Assembly: GCA_022563595.1 (NCBI GenBank) | Contig: JADFNB010000002.1 | Coordinates: 1-53,509, forward strand | Length of the DNA: 53,509 nt | Source of the DNA: Gemmatimonadota bacterium | Lineage (GTDB): Bacteria; Gemmatimonadota; Gemmatimonadetes; Gemmatimonadales; GWC2-71-9 | Reading direction: 5' to 3' | Shown: piece after piece, positions 7,970 through 17,068 of the stretch | Layout of the letters: every line of letters starts with the position of its first letter | How positions within the stretch are numbered: position 1 is the stretch's first letter | Program-made: the position numbers and the translations under genes | The notes under the pieces: model-generated | Told to the model about the DNA's origin: nothing | Databases searched by the model: none | The model's input: the letters and a program-made list of their open reading frames with translations, nothing else

Positions 7970-8359
7970 ATGAAGCGAATCATCACCGCCGCCGGGGCCG
8001 TTGCGGCACTCACCTTGTTCGCCGTGCCGGCTCAGGCTCAGGAGATGATGGGCGAGAAGCCGGAGGGTCACCAGATGACGATCACCGGAACGGTGGTCGA
8101 CATCTCGTGCAAGTTCGGGTTAGGCCAGACCGGCGAGGGACATCGGATGTGTGCCCAGGTTTGCGCCGACAAGGGCATCCCCCTCGTGATCCTCGGCTCC
8201 GACGGGACGCTGTACATCCCGACCAGCACCGACATGCCCGGCGGCAACCAGAATGAGCGGCTGAAAGAGTTTGCCGAGCAGGAGGTGCGGGTAACCGGCA
8301 CGGTCTTCGAGGCCGGTGGCGCAAAGGCCATTCAGATCGAGCGGATCAGCCGCAGCTAA
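7970..8359 (+). CDS. Small exported Cys-containing protein, function unknown
   Basis: 129 residues with a clear signal peptide (MKRIITAAGAVAALTLFAVPAQA, cut before QE at 24). GGGAGGG precedes the ATG. The mature part has three cysteines, Cys47, Cys61 and Cys65, in VVDISCKFGLGQTGEGHRMC and QVCADKGIPLVIL. Together with His58 they could hold a metal or form a disulfide. The rest is OB-like beta sequence (MTITGTVVDI... VRVTGTVFEAGG). The stop overlaps the ATG of the next gene, a thioredoxin fusion, by one base (TAATG). That suggests the two periplasmic proteins act together, perhaps as redox donor and client. Confidence 0.7.
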   Translation: MKRIITAAGAVAALTLFAVPAQAQEMMGEKPEGHQMTITGTVVDISCKFGLGQTGEGHRMCAQVCADKGIPLVILGSDGTLYIPTSTDMPGGNQNERLKEFAEQEVRVTGTVFEAGGAKAIQIERISRS

Positions 8360-9912
8360 TGGCTCGTCGAGGTTGGGGGTGGGTTGCGGGTGCGGCGGCA
8401 GCTCTCATTGCCGTCGGCGCGCTGTATACCTCCGGAAGCGCGGGTGAGAATCGAGGGCCCGTGGCCCGCCCCAACCCCGAGGCTCACGCCCCCGAGATAA
8501 CGGAGGTCGGGGGCGTGCCTCACATCGCCACACTCCAACCGGCGGAACAGCTCGTGCTCGACACTGTGCCGCCCGACGATTCCGTCGATCTGCTCTGGTT
8601 CCAAGGACGCGGCGCGTCCCCCACCGCGTCCGGCGCGGTGGTGTTGGACGCGGCGGGCACGCCAATCCGGTTCGATTCGCGGCTCCGCGCCGAACGGTTG
8701 CGGTTCCGGCTGGGGGGCCGCGAGATCGCCAATCTCGCGCAGAGCGGCGACGGGACTTTCTGGATCGCGACCCGCGAGGGAAGCGTGCTCCGGATCGCCG
8801 ATGACGGCACCATCGCCGACTCGATTCCGCAACCATTCGACTACACCCACGTGGTGTCTGACGCCGGCGGCCGTATCTGGGCCGTGCGCTCGCCCGAACA
8901 GTTCTCGTTCCCGCTCCGGCTGGAGCCCGCACCGTTGATCGCACCGGTGGATCACGAGACAGACTTGGACGTGCCGGCGCGGCGACCCCAGATCCCGATC
9001 TTCGTACATCTGGTCAATGCGGGTCGGGTGGTGTTCGGGGAGGACGGCAGCATCTACTTCGCGCCGTTCATCCGCGACGAGATCATCCGGTTCGGACCCG
9101 ACGGCGACACGGTCTGGGTGGCGACGCGCGGGCTGCCGCACGGCGTCGAGGAACCGAAGTTCGAGCTGGACGAGACGGGAAAGCCGATCCTCGACTACGC
9201 GCCGGTCAACCTGGGGCTGCGCTGGGGTCCGGACGGGATGCTCTACGTCCTCTCGACACCGGGCTACACGACGGCCGTGAGTCGTCTCGACGTCATCGAT
9301 CCGAATTCCGGTATCGTCCGCCGGACGACCGAGCTCCCCACACCGCTGCCCACGATCGCCGTCGACGAGACCGGCCGCGCGTACTTGCTCGACGAGTTCG
9401 TGTTGCTAACCGGTGTCGCACCCGCGGAGCGTGTACCGCTGACCGAGTTCGATCTCCCCAGGATGCGCGGCGGGCGGATGCGACTCGCCGACTACGAGGG
9501 CAAGCTGCTGCTCATCAATTTCTGGGCATCGTGGTGCGCGCCCTGCCGTGAGGAGATGCCCGCCCTGGATACGCTCGCGCTGAGCTTCCCGGGCGAGCCG
9601 TTCGCGTTCATCGCGCTGTCTGACGATGTGGAGCCGGACAAGGCGCGTGCGTTCATCGAGGAGTTCGGATTCGAGTTCCCCGTAGGGCTAGGCAAGGGGA
9701 AGCTACGCAACGCATACCACTACATCGGACTGCCGTTCACCGTTCTGGTCGACGCCGAGGGTCGGGTGGTGCAGCGCTGGTCCGGCTTCGCGGGTGACGG
9801 ACAGATCGCCGCTATTCGGGGAGTGATTCGCACTGAGCTGGATCGGATGCTGGACAATGCAGACCCTGGCACGCCGAATCACACCGGGCACGCCGGACAG
9901 CACCAGCACTGA
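8359..9912 (+). CDS. Exported beta-propeller fused to a TlpA-like thioredoxin domain
   Basis: 517 residues. Residues 8-25 are a membrane anchor or signal peptide. Residues about 60-350 contain repeated propeller blades (DGTFWIATREGSVLRIADDG, EDGSIYFAPFI, GPDGMLYVLS). Residues 370-495 are a thioredoxin fold with the active site WCAPC (Cys393 and Cys396), preceded by LLLINFWAS, and a cis-proline site GLPFTVLVD (Pro459). TlpA/ResA domains reduce disulfides in the periplasm. The tail is His-rich (NHTGHAGQHQH). The propeller may present the thioredoxin to a protein partner. Translationally coupled to the upstream Cys protein. Confidence 0.8.
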   Translation: MARRGWGWVAGAAAALIAVGALYTSGSAGENRGPVARPNPEAHAPEITEVGGVPHIATLQPAEQLVLDTVPPDDSVDLLWFQGRGASPTASGAVVLDAAGTPIRFDSRLRAERLRFRLGGREIANLAQSGDGTFWIATREGSVLRIADDGTIADSIPQPFDYTHVVSDAGGRIWAVRSPEQFSFPLRLEPAPLIAPVDHETDLDVPARRPQIPIFVHLVNAGRVVFGEDGSIYFAPFIRDEIIRFGPDGDTVWVATRGLPHGVEEPKFELDETGKPILDYAPVNLGLRWGPDGMLYVLSTPGYTTAVSRLDVIDPNSGIVRRTTELPTPLPTIAVDETGRAYLLDEFVLLTGVAPAERVPLTEFDLPRMRGGRMRLADYEGKLLLINFWASWCAPCREEMPALDTLALSFPGEPFAFIALSDDVEPDKARAFIEEFGFEFPVGLGKGKLRNAYHYIGLPFTVLVDAEGRVVQRWSGFAGDGQIAAIRGVIRTELDRMLDNADPGTPNHTGHAGQHQH

Positions 9913-9932
9913 GCTTCGCCCGGTTCCCCACC

Positions 9933-9956
9933 GTTCCACCGTTCCAGCATTCCATC
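9933..9956 (+). repeat. 8-base-period repeat, three units
   Basis: GTTCCACC (9933-9940), GTTCCAGC (9941-9948) and ATTCCATC (9949-9956) follow each other exactly. They sit in the 55-base gap between two converging genes. Same unit type (nTTCCAnC) and same period as the repeats at 28.5, 29.9 and 31.2 kb. No terminator-like T run is present here. Confidence 0.6.
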
Positions 9957-9967
9957 ATGACCAACCC

Positions 9968-10813
9968 TCACCTCACCTGCGCGCTGGCGCCGATCACCCA
10001 TTGTGTCCCGGCCGGCATGTTACGTCCGGAAAAGGGAAGCCGCACACCCGCCTCCGCCCAGACGGGACCGGCCACGCGTATACCTCCGCCGAGCTGGAGC
10101 ACCAGAAAACGCCGCGCTCGCGTCGGTATCTCGATCCGCTCGACTATCCAGCCACGGCCCCAGAACCCATCCAGCGTCGCCTTGGCCAGGAACCGGTTCC
10201 CGGGCGTGGCACCGACTTCAGCCAGCAACACGAACTCACCACCCGGATCTTTCTTGGTCTCGTCGTTGGCAAACCGCGCCCGGTATCCCAGCCACAGAAC
10301 GGAGTAGAACGGCGCGGGCCAAAACGAGTAGCCGGCCTCGGCGAACACCTCGAGATCGAGCTGCCCCTCGCCCAGCGGGATGATCTCGCCCTCGAGCGGG
10401 GACGAACCCGATGGTGTCTTGATGCCTGCTCGGATGGCCAGCGGTAGGCGTCCGCCAGCCAGCTTGGTCAGTTCATAACGCATCCAGACCCGGACGTCGC
10501 CGAACCCGCTCTCACGGCGTACCGCGGAGGCGTCGGTGAACTGGAGGTCCAGGTACGGAATCTGGAACCAGAGATCGAGCCGGCGGGTCACACCGACGAT
10601 GATGTCGGTGAACAGCGCGAACGCTTCACTGCGTCCGTCGGCGAACCACGGCTCGCGTTGGCCCGTGCGACCGTACCGCTGGTCGGTTGTCTGAACGAAC
10701 AGGGCCGACTTGACCCACACCCTCCCCGGCGCCCCCTGGGCCCATTGCGCCGCTGCCGGGCGCGACAGGAGCAGGAGCAGGACGACGGCTACGCCGCCGC
10801 GCGCCCGGCTCAA
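9968..10813 (-). CDS. Outer-membrane beta-barrel protein (transporter-like)
   Basis: 281 residues with a signal peptide ending PAAAQ (residue ~23). The mature chain alternates short hydrophobic strands and turns, as in barrels: RLDLWFQIPYLDLQF, GFGDVRVWMRYEL, LPLAIRAGIKTPSG, FYSVLWLGYRARF. It closes with a strand VIGASAQVR. The G-x-K-x-P-x-G strand is typical of MetA-pathway/transporter-type barrels of unknown cargo. Its start overlaps the stop of the DUF3179 gene by 4 bases, so the two are one operon. Confidence 0.65.
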   Translation of the reverse strand: MSRARGGVAVVLLLLLSRPAAAQWAQGAPGRVWVKSALFVQTTDQRYGRTGQREPWFADGRSEAFALFTDIIVGVTRRLDLWFQIPYLDLQFTDASAVRRESGFGDVRVWMRYELTKLAGGRLPLAIRAGIKTPSGSSPLEGEIIPLGEGQLDLEVFAEAGYSFWPAPFYSVLWLGYRARFANDETKKDPGGEFVLLAEVGATPGNRFLAKATLDGFWGRGWIVERIEIPTRARRFLVLQLGGGIRVAGPVWAEAGVRLPFSGRNMPAGTQWVIGASAQVR

Positions 10814-11886
10814 CGGAAGAGTCGTGTGTCCGGGTGGAAAATCGACCAGGCGAACCAGAACACGGTGTAGGCGTCTCTGAGCTGGCGGAGCCGGGTACCG
10901 TTCAGCGGCCCGTCGACGGCGAGACCCCAGTGAGTCCAGAGCGATCCGGTCTGGGCGTCCTCGAGCAGTTCGGGAACTGAGCCGCTCACCGCTAGCGTCA
11001 GGACAACGCCTGCCACCCGCGCGTCGAACGCCAGCGGCGTGTTGGATGCCGCGTGGAAGGTGACGACGATCGGCTGGCCACCGACCGTGTCGTTCACGGC
11101 GGAGACCGTTCCCAGGGTATCGAGCACGGCGTACGGGTACGCCACGGTCTCACCGCCGACCTGTACGCCGAGCATCAACTCCTTCGGCAGCCTCGCCATG
11201 CTGTACGGGGAGGACGGTGCCAGGAGAACCGGGTTGCTCGGCAGATCGTAGTTGCCGTACGGGTAGGTGTCGTAGTCGCGGTTGAATCCGGTGTTCCTCG
11301 AGACCACCGTGGTGGTCGGATGCTCGGCACGCCACGCGTCCCAGGTCGTCTCCACCACCGCCACGCGACGGAGTTCGGTTCCGGTCTCGTCACCGCACGC
11401 CGCGCCGAGCAGGAGCTGCGGCCACAGACTCTCCGTCTCACGGTCGAACATCATCAGGTTGTTCTCGAACAGCAGTCCCGAGACGCCGAACTCAGCCACC
11501 GTTCCCGCCGCGCCGACGCGCGGGTCGAACGCCAACCCGGACCCCGTCAGCGGGCAATAGGTCGTCAACACCGGCTCGCCGCCCAACGTGTCGTTGATGA
11601 TCTCGTGCCACCATAGCACGGGGATCGGGTATGCCCGCGCCGTTCCGTTCTGTACGACTCCCAGCACGCGATCGCCCGGTTGGAGGAAGTCGGCCGAGTC
11701 GGCCACAGCCAGGTTCGGGTTGGTCAGAGCCGGAATCCCATCCCGCCCCACCCCACCGTCCACCACCAGGTTCGAGAAGAGATCGCATGTCGGGCGGTCC
11801 TGGCCCGCGACGTCGGAATCACCGCAGGCGGTGGCGCCGACGGCGAGCGCCGCAACGCATAGAGTCACGCACAGGTTGCGCAGCAT
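10810..11886 (-). CDS. DUF3179 lipoprotein
   Basis: 358 residues from the ATG at 11886, chosen because it opens a lipoprotein signal (CVAALAVGATAC, lipidated Cys about residue 21). The body matches DUF3179: DRVLGVVQNGTARAYPIPVLWWHEIIND, LTTYCPLTGSGLAFDP, FGVSGLLFENNLMMFDRET and SLWPQ. It then has a second, internal repeat of the same fold (KELMLGVQVGGETVAYPYAVLD, PIVVTFHAASNTPLAFD, SLWTHWG). In the second repeat the Cys of TYCPLTG is replaced. Function unknown. Co-transcribed with the barrel protein downstream; divergent from hpt. Confidence 0.85.
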   Translation of the reverse strand: MLRNLCVTLCVAALAVGATACGDSDVAGQDRPTCDLFSNLVVDGGVGRDGIPALTNPNLAVADSADFLQPGDRVLGVVQNGTARAYPIPVLWWHEIINDTLGGEPVLTTYCPLTGSGLAFDPRVGAAGTVAEFGVSGLLFENNLMMFDRETESLWPQLLLGAACGDETGTELRRVAVVETTWDAWRAEHPTTTVVSRNTGFNRDYDTYPYGNYDLPSNPVLLAPSSPYSMARLPKELMLGVQVGGETVAYPYAVLDTLGTVSAVNDTVGGQPIVVTFHAASNTPLAFDARVAGVVLTLAVSGSVPELLEDAQTGSLWTHWGLAVDGPLNGTRLRQLRDAYTVFWFAWSIFHPDTRLFR

Positions 11887-12019
11887 ATCTGCTCCAGTCG
11901 GGTTGGTAGCTGTCCCTGGAAAACGCCACGCCGCCGCACGAGGTTCCCGTTCGGGTGACACCGGTGGACGGCACACCCGGTCCAGCGCATGTTCCTAGGC
12001 AACTCCAACCTGAGACCGT

Positions 12020-12553
12020 ATGCCGACTACCCTTCCCGAAGTGCTCATCAGCGAAGACCGCATTCGCGTCCGCATCGCGGAGCTGGCCGGCCAGATTTCC
12101 CGTGACTACGGCGACAGGGACGAAATCGTGATGGTCGGTGTCCTCAAGGGCGCTTTCATCTTCCTCGCCGACCTGGCTCGGGCGATGACGATCCCGCGCA
12201 GGGTGGACTTCATGGGGCTGTCGAGCTACGGCAGGGGCGGGGCGCAGCAGAGTGGCGTGCGCCTTGTGATGGATCTACGCGAGAGTATCGAAGGCCAGCA
12301 CGTCCTCGTGGTCGAGGACATCGTCGATACCGGACACACGCTGCACTACCTGCTCGATACGCTCTTCGCGCGCCACCCGGCGTCACTCAAGGCGTGCGCG
12401 CTAGTTCAGAAGCGCTCGCGCACCGTGGCGGATGTCTCGATCGACTACCTCGGCTTCGAGATTCCCGACCGCTGGGTCGTGGGCTTCGGACTCGATTACA
12501 AGGATCGCTTCCGCACCCTGCCCTATATCGGCACCATCACTCCCGATGAGTGA
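12020..12553 (+). CDS. hpt: Hypoxanthine phosphoribosyltransferase
   Basis: 177 residues. Converts hypoxanthine (and usually guanine) plus PRPP to the nucleotide: purine salvage in the cytoplasm. Motifs: VLKGAFIF (41-48), SSYG (68-71), PRPP loop VLVVEDIVDTGHTL (95-108) and FEIPDRWVVGFGLDYKDRFR with the terminal LPYIG. Length is normal for the family. The stop codon TGA abuts the stop of the converging M28 peptidase gene, so the two genes meet with no gap. Confidence 0.93.
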   Translation: MPTTLPEVLISEDRIRVRIAELAGQISRDYGDRDEIVMVGVLKGAFIFLADLARAMTIPRRVDFMGLSSYGRGGAQQSGVRLVMDLRESIEGQHVLVVEDIVDTGHTLHYLLDTLFARHPASLKACALVQKRSRTVADVSIDYLGFEIPDRWVVGFGLDYKDRFRTLPYIGTITPDE

Positions 12554-14215
12554 TCAGCGGGCACCCATCATGACATCTCGCGCGGCCTTGAATTCCGTAC
12601 CCGGGCGCCAATCGGGAAAGTCGCTGCTGTTTGCGAGCCGGTACCCGACCCGGAACAGGAGACGGAGATCCTCACTCATCCCGGTCAGATCCCACGCCGG
12701 GTCGTATTCGTCGGACGGCTTGTGGTACCGCTCGGCCGTATACTCCGCGAGCCGCTCCAGCGACCATGCCTCCCCGTGCTCCACGTGGTCGATACCCGGG
12801 TCGACGTACAGAGCAGGAACTCCCTTCTTGGCGAAGGAGAAGTGATCGGAGCGATAGAAGTAGCCTTTCTCTGGCTCCGGGTCCGGCCGCACGACCCGCC
12901 CCTGTTCCTCGGCCGCCCGTGCCACGTAATCATCGAGTTCCGAGTTGCCGTACCCGACGATCGTGACGTCGCGCATCGGTCCGAGCGTGTTCATGGCGTC
13001 CATGTTGATGGCGGCCACCGTGTTAGCCAGGGGCACCACCGGATTCTCCGCGTAGTGCAGCGAGCCGAGCAGTCCCTGTTCCTCGGCGGTCGTCGCCAGG
13101 AAGAGCACCGACCTGGATGGGGCACTACTCACCGCCCGGAACGCCTCGGCGATCTCGATCAGGGCTGCCGTGCCGGTCGCGTTGTCCTTGGCGCCGTTGA
13201 AGATCCGGTCGCCGTCACGCGTCGTGTCCGTTCCGAAGTGATCCCAATGTGCCATGTAGATCACGTACTCGTCGGCGCGATCGGTGCCCGGCAGCAGCGC
13301 CAGGAAGTTACGTGAGGTCGAGCGTTCGATGGTGTTGCGCAACCGCACGGAGGCTGCCAGCCCGAGCCGTACCGGCTCGAACGAGCGATGAAGCGCTTGT
13401 TCCTTCAGGGCGTCGTAGTCCTGACCGGCTTGCTCGAAGATCGCCCGTGCCGTTTCGACCGTAATCCATCCTTCGACGGCGACCCGCCTCATGTTGCCGT
13501 CGGCCGATTCCAACGAGAACTGCGGCCCGGTCCACCCGTTCCGAACGACTTCCCAGGGGTACGCGGCGGGTTCGGTCTCGTGCACGACGATCGCCCCCTC
13601 CGCTCCCTGCCGCGCGGCTTCCTCGAACTTGTAGGTCCACCGCCCGTAATATGTCATGGCGTTCCCGCGGAAGAGGGCCGTGTCACCGGTAGCGAAGCCG
13701 GGATCGTTCACGAGCATCACGACCGTCTTCCCGCGCACGTCGAGCCCCGCGTAGTCGTTCCAGTCGTACTCCGGCGCTACCACGCCGTACCCGACGAATA
13801 CCAGTTCCGAGTTCTCGAGCGCGGCCGTCTCGACCACCCGAACGGTCCACGCCACGAAATCGTCACCGACGGTGTAGCGGCTTACCTCTCCCCGACCGCT
13901 GATCGTGAGCGTCGCGCCGGGTGCGGCTGTCGACCGCACCAGCGGTACCTCCTGGAAGAAGCTGCCGTCGTTGCCGGGTTGCAGCCCGAGGCCGCGGAAA
14001 GTGGCTTCCAGGTACGCCATGGTCCGCTCCTCGCCCACGGAAGACGGCGCGCGTCCGCCGAACGAATCCGACGCGAGGATCGCGATGCGTTTGCCGAGAT
14101 CATCGCCCGTGATAGACTCGAGAGCGACACCGGGCACGACCTGGTCGCCCCCGCACGACGCGATTAGTAACACCCCAGCCGCCAGCAGTACTGCTCCGAA
14201 CGATGTCATCCGCAT
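12554..14215 (-). CDS. M28-family metallopeptidase lipoprotein
   Basis: 553 residues from ATG 14215. Lipobox LLIASC puts it on a membrane, facing the periplasm or outside. Residues about 120-270 resemble a PA domain insert. The zinc peptidase core has His323 (MAHWDHFG), Asp344 (GAKDNATG), Glu378/Glu379 (TTAEEQG), Asp406 (INMDAMN) and His498 (YHKPSDEY), a full di-zinc set for an aminopeptidase. The Shine-Dalgarno sequence GGGAGG lies in the last codons of msrQ and the ATG is one base past that stop, so translation is coupled. It is the third gene of the msrP-msrQ operon. Confidence 0.9.
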   Translation of the reverse strand: MRMTSFGAVLLAAGVLLIASCGGDQVVPGVALESITGDDLGKRIAILASDSFGGRAPSSVGEERTMAYLEATFRGLGLQPGNDGSFFQEVPLVRSTAAPGATLTISGRGEVSRYTVGDDFVAWTVRVVETAALENSELVFVGYGVVAPEYDWNDYAGLDVRGKTVVMLVNDPGFATGDTALFRGNAMTYYGRWTYKFEEAARQGAEGAIVVHETEPAAYPWEVVRNGWTGPQFSLESADGNMRRVAVEGWITVETARAIFEQAGQDYDALKEQALHRSFEPVRLGLAASVRLRNTIERSTSRNFLALLPGTDRADEYVIYMAHWDHFGTDTTRDGDRIFNGAKDNATGTAALIEIAEAFRAVSSAPSRSVLFLATTAEEQGLLGSLHYAENPVVPLANTVAAINMDAMNTLGPMRDVTIVGYGNSELDDYVARAAEEQGRVVRPDPEPEKGYFYRSDHFSFAKKGVPALYVDPGIDHVEHGEAWSLERLAEYTAERYHKPSDEYDPAWDLTGMSEDLRLLFRVGYRLANSSDFPDWRPGTEFKAARDVMMGAR

Positions 14216-14216
14216 G

Positions 14217-14813
14217 TTACCTCCCGTGTGACTTGGAGACATTCACGAGGCGGGCAGCCAGTAGCGTCACGAGGACGAGCCCATAGATCGTGGGTCGCCG
14301 CGTGTCCGCCTTCACCTGCCACAGGAAATGGATCACGCCCCCGGCCGCCGCCAGATAGATCGCTCGGTGCAGTTGCGTCCATCGCCTGCCGAGCCTCCGT
14401 ATCATCCCCTTGGTGGACGTGACCGCCAGCGGGATCAGCAACAGGAAGCTCGCGAACCCGACCATAATATAGGGGCGCTCGGCAACGTCCTCGAGGATGA
14501 ACGAGAACGCGAAGAACTGATCGAGCACGATATATGTGAGGAAATGGAGCGATACGTAGAAGAACGCGAACAGGCCGAGCATGCGGCGCAGGCGGATGAC
14601 CGCGTTCCAGCCGGTCAGGCGCCGCACCGGGGTCACGGCGAGCGTGATCACGAGGAACGTGAGCCCCCACGTCCCGGTGCGATGCGTGATCTCCTCGATC
14701 GGTTCGGCTCCCAGTCGATCGAACACGAAATCGACGATCAGCAGCCCGAATGGCACCAGCGACGTCAGGAAAACGGCGGGCTTCAGAGCCCGCCGCAGCG
14801 GAAGGATCGACAC
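14217..14813 (-). CDS. msrQ: Haem-binding membrane subunit MsrQ
   Basis: About 198 residues from GTG 14813. ATGs at 14855 and 14879 are alternatives that would overlap msrP. Six membrane helices of the ferric-reductase-like family. Histidines that could hold haem occur in ITHRTGTWGL, YVSLHFLTY, LHRAIYLAA and GVIHFLWQ. MsrQ passes electrons from the membrane to MsrP, which repairs oxidised methionines in periplasmic proteins. TSTKGMIRRLGRRWTQLHR is a strong family phrase. Follows msrP by 10 bases with the start chosen. Confidence 0.9.
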   Translation of the reverse strand: MSILPLRRALKPAVFLTSLVPFGLLIVDFVFDRLGAEPIEEITHRTGTWGLTFLVITLAVTPVRRLTGWNAVIRLRRMLGLFAFFYVSLHFLTYIVLDQFFAFSFILEDVAERPYIMVGFASFLLLIPLAVTSTKGMIRRLGRRWTQLHRAIYLAAAGGVIHFLWQVKADTRRPTIYGLVLVTLLAARLVNVSKSHGR

Positions 14814-14823
14814 CCGGCCGGGC

Positions 14824-15762
14824 TCAGAAGTTGCGGCGGAGGTCCATACCGGCATACATGTGCCCGACTTGATCTGCATAGCCGTTGAACATCAGTGTTG
14901 GACGCTTGCGAAACTCGCCTATCCGGCGCTCACGGGCCTGACTCCACCGCGGGTGATCGACGTTGGGGTTCACGTTGGCGTAGAACCCGTACTCCCTTGC
15001 TGCCTCGGCCTGCCACGTGTTGACGGGTTGCTCCCGGAGGAAGCGGACCCTAACGATCGACTTGATGCTCTTGAACCCGTACTTCCACGGAATCACCAGG
15101 CGGATCGGCGCGCCGTTCTGGTTGGGCAACGTGCGCCCGTACAGGCCGAAGGTCAGCAGCGTCAACGGGTGCATCGCCTCGTCGAGGCGAAGCCCCTCGA
15201 CATACGGCCAATCGAGGATGCGGCGGCGCTGCCCCGGCATCTGCTCCGGATCGTGGAGCGTGTAGAAGGCCACGAAGCGCGCGTGCGACGTCGGCTCGAC
15301 GCGCTTGATGAACTCGCTGAGGGAGAACCCCTGCCACGGGATGACCATCGACCACGCCTCGACGCAGCGGAGCCGGTAGACCCGTTCCTCGAGCGGAGAC
15401 AGCTTCAGCACGTCGTCGATATCCCATACGCCGGGCTTGTGCACCTCTCCCTCGACGGTCACGGTCCACGGCCGGATGCGTAGCGACCCGGCGTACCGCG
15501 AGGGATCCCGCTTGTCCGTCCCGAACTCGTAGAAGTTGTTGTACGAAGTGACGTCCTCGTACGGGGTAAGCTCGTCATCCCGCGCCGCCCGCCGCTCGGC
15601 CGCCTCCGCCCGGCGCGGCTCACCACAGGCCGCGAGCACGGACGGTGTCGCCAGACCCGCTACGACACCGGTCGCGGAGCGGATGAACTCGCGGCGATTC
15701 CAGTAGAGCTTCTCGTCGGTTATCTCGGATGTCTCGATGTCCGGCGGACGGCGAATCAGCAT
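14824..15762 (-). CDS. msrP: Periplasmic methionine sulfoxide reductase, molybdopterin subunit
   Basis: 312 residues from ATG 15762, with GAGGAG upstream. The N-terminus [15 protein letters not shown] is a twin-arginine signal, needed because the molybdenum cofactor is loaded in the cytoplasm. The cofactor-binding Cys is probably Cys133 in [38 protein letters not shown] is the classic SUOX-like family segment. The enzyme reduces Met-sulfoxide in exported proteins with electrons from MsrQ, encoded next. Operon order msrP-msrQ-peptidase M28 suggests a joint envelope protein-quality role. Confidence 0.93.
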   Translation of the reverse strand: MLIRRPPDIETSEITDEKLYWNRREFIRSATGVVAGLATPSVLAACGEPRRAEAAERRAARDDELTPYEDVTSYNNFYEFGTDKRDPSRYAGSLRIRPWTVTVEGEVHKPGVWDIDDVLKLSPLEERVYRLRCVEAWSMVIPWQGFSLSEFIKRVEPTSHARFVAFYTLHDPEQMPGQRRRILDWPYVEGLRLDEAMHPLTLLTFGLYGRTLPNQNGAPIRLVIPWKYGFKSIKSIVRVRFLREQPVNTWQAEAAREYGFYANVNPNVDHPRWSQARERRIGEFRKRPTLMFNGYADQVGHMYAGMDLRRNF

Positions 15763-15834
15763 TGGCTCCTCGCTGCTCTCATGGGTTCTTCCCCCGCCGT
15801 TCAACACGATACGCCATGCAGAGTTCCAACCCGC

Positions 15835-17007
15835 TCATACACCGAGCCTTTCCCGAATCCCGCTGAGGCGACCCACCGCCTCCTCGAGCACGTCGAGTGT
15901 CTTGCAGAACGCGAACCGCACCATCCGGCGGCCCAACTCGGGCCGGCTGTAAAAACTCGACCCGGGTACCGTGGCCACACCGAATTCACCGGTGAGGCGT
16001 CGCGCGAACGAGTGGTCCGGTTCGTTGCTCAGGTGTGAGAAGTCCGCGAGCATATAGTAGGCGCCCTCCGGCTTGGTGCATCGGAACCCCGCCTCGAGCA
16101 GCCCCGCATGGAGAAGATCCCGCCGTGCACGATAGTCTTCTGCGAGCTTCGCATAGAACGGCGGGCCGAGGCGCTCGAGACCGGCGGCTACGCCTTCCTG
16201 GAGCGGGGCGGGCGCGCCGACCGTCAGGAAGTCGTGCACCTTGCGGATAGCGTCGGTGATGGCCGCGGATGCGACTATCGTGCCGATCCGCCAGCCGGTC
16301 ACGGAGTACGTCTTGGACGCACCGCTGATCGTGATGGTCAGCTCGCGCATTCCCGGGAGCGTCGCCATCGGCACGTGTTCGCCGTCGTAGACGATATGCT
16401 CGTAGATCTCGTCGGTGATGGCCAGGACGTTGTGCGTGATGCACAGCGTCGCGATCTCGGAGAGTTCTTTGCGCGTGAGAACGCGTCCCGTCGGATTGTT
16501 GGGCGTGTTGAGGATGATCGCCTTCGTGCGGGCCGAGAACGCGCGCGCGATCCGTTCGATATCGAGCGGGGTGTCCGGCGCGATCGGCACGAACACGGGA
16601 CGGGCTTCGCTGAGGATGGCGTCAGGACCATAGTTCTCGTAGAACGGCTCGAGGATCACGACCTCGTCCCCGGGATCCACGGTCGCGAGCAGCGTGGCGG
16701 CCATTGCTTCGGTAGCACCGCACGTTACCGTCACATGGCGGTCCGGATCCACCTCGATGTCGTACCAGGCGGCGTACTTGGCCGCCAGGGCGGCGCGCAG
16801 CCGGGGCGCTCCCCAGGTGACCGCGTACTGGTTGACCTCACCCGCGATGGCGCGTGCGGCCTCCTCCTTGACCACGTCCGGCGCGGGAAAGTTGGGGAAT
16901 CCCTGGGCCAGGTTGATGGCGTCGTGCTCCCGGGCCACGCGTGTCATCTCGCGAATGACGGACTCGGTGAAGCCGTGGGTGCGGCGGGCTATGAATGAAG
17001 TGGGCAT
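15835..17007 (-). CDS. PLP-dependent class I aminotransferase
   Basis: 390 residues from ATG 17007. Fold type I aminotransferase: INLAQGFPNFPAP (31-43), NNPTG (170-174), AITDEIYEHIVYDG with Asp199 and Tyr202, and the PLP lysine Lys232 in SGASKTYSVTGWRIG. The sequence is close to the methionine/kynurenine/aspartate aminotransferase group that makes amino acids from 2-oxo acids. Exact substrate is open. It lies 62 bases after the histidine kinase gene on the same strand and may share its message. Confidence 0.88.
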   Translation of the reverse strand: MPTSFIARRTHGFTESVIREMTRVAREHDAINLAQGFPNFPAPDVVKEEAARAIAGEVNQYAVTWGAPRLRAALAAKYAAWYDIEVDPDRHVTVTCGATEAMAATLLATVDPGDEVVILEPFYENYGPDAILSEARPVFVPIAPDTPLDIERIARAFSARTKAIILNTPNNPTGRVLTRKELSEIATLCITHNVLAITDEIYEHIVYDGEHVPMATLPGMRELTITISGASKTYSVTGWRIGTIVASAAITDAIRKVHDFLTVGAPAPLQEGVAAGLERLGPPFYAKLAEDYRARRDLLHAGLLEAGFRCTKPEGAYYMLADFSHLSNEPDHSFARRLTGEFGVATVPGSSFYSRPELGRRMVRFAFCKTLDVLEEAVGRLSGIRERLGV

Positions 17008-17068
17008 CGCAGGAGAATATGCCAGCCGGAGTTGATCGTGGTAACCGTTGGCGGCAGCAGCCGAGCGG

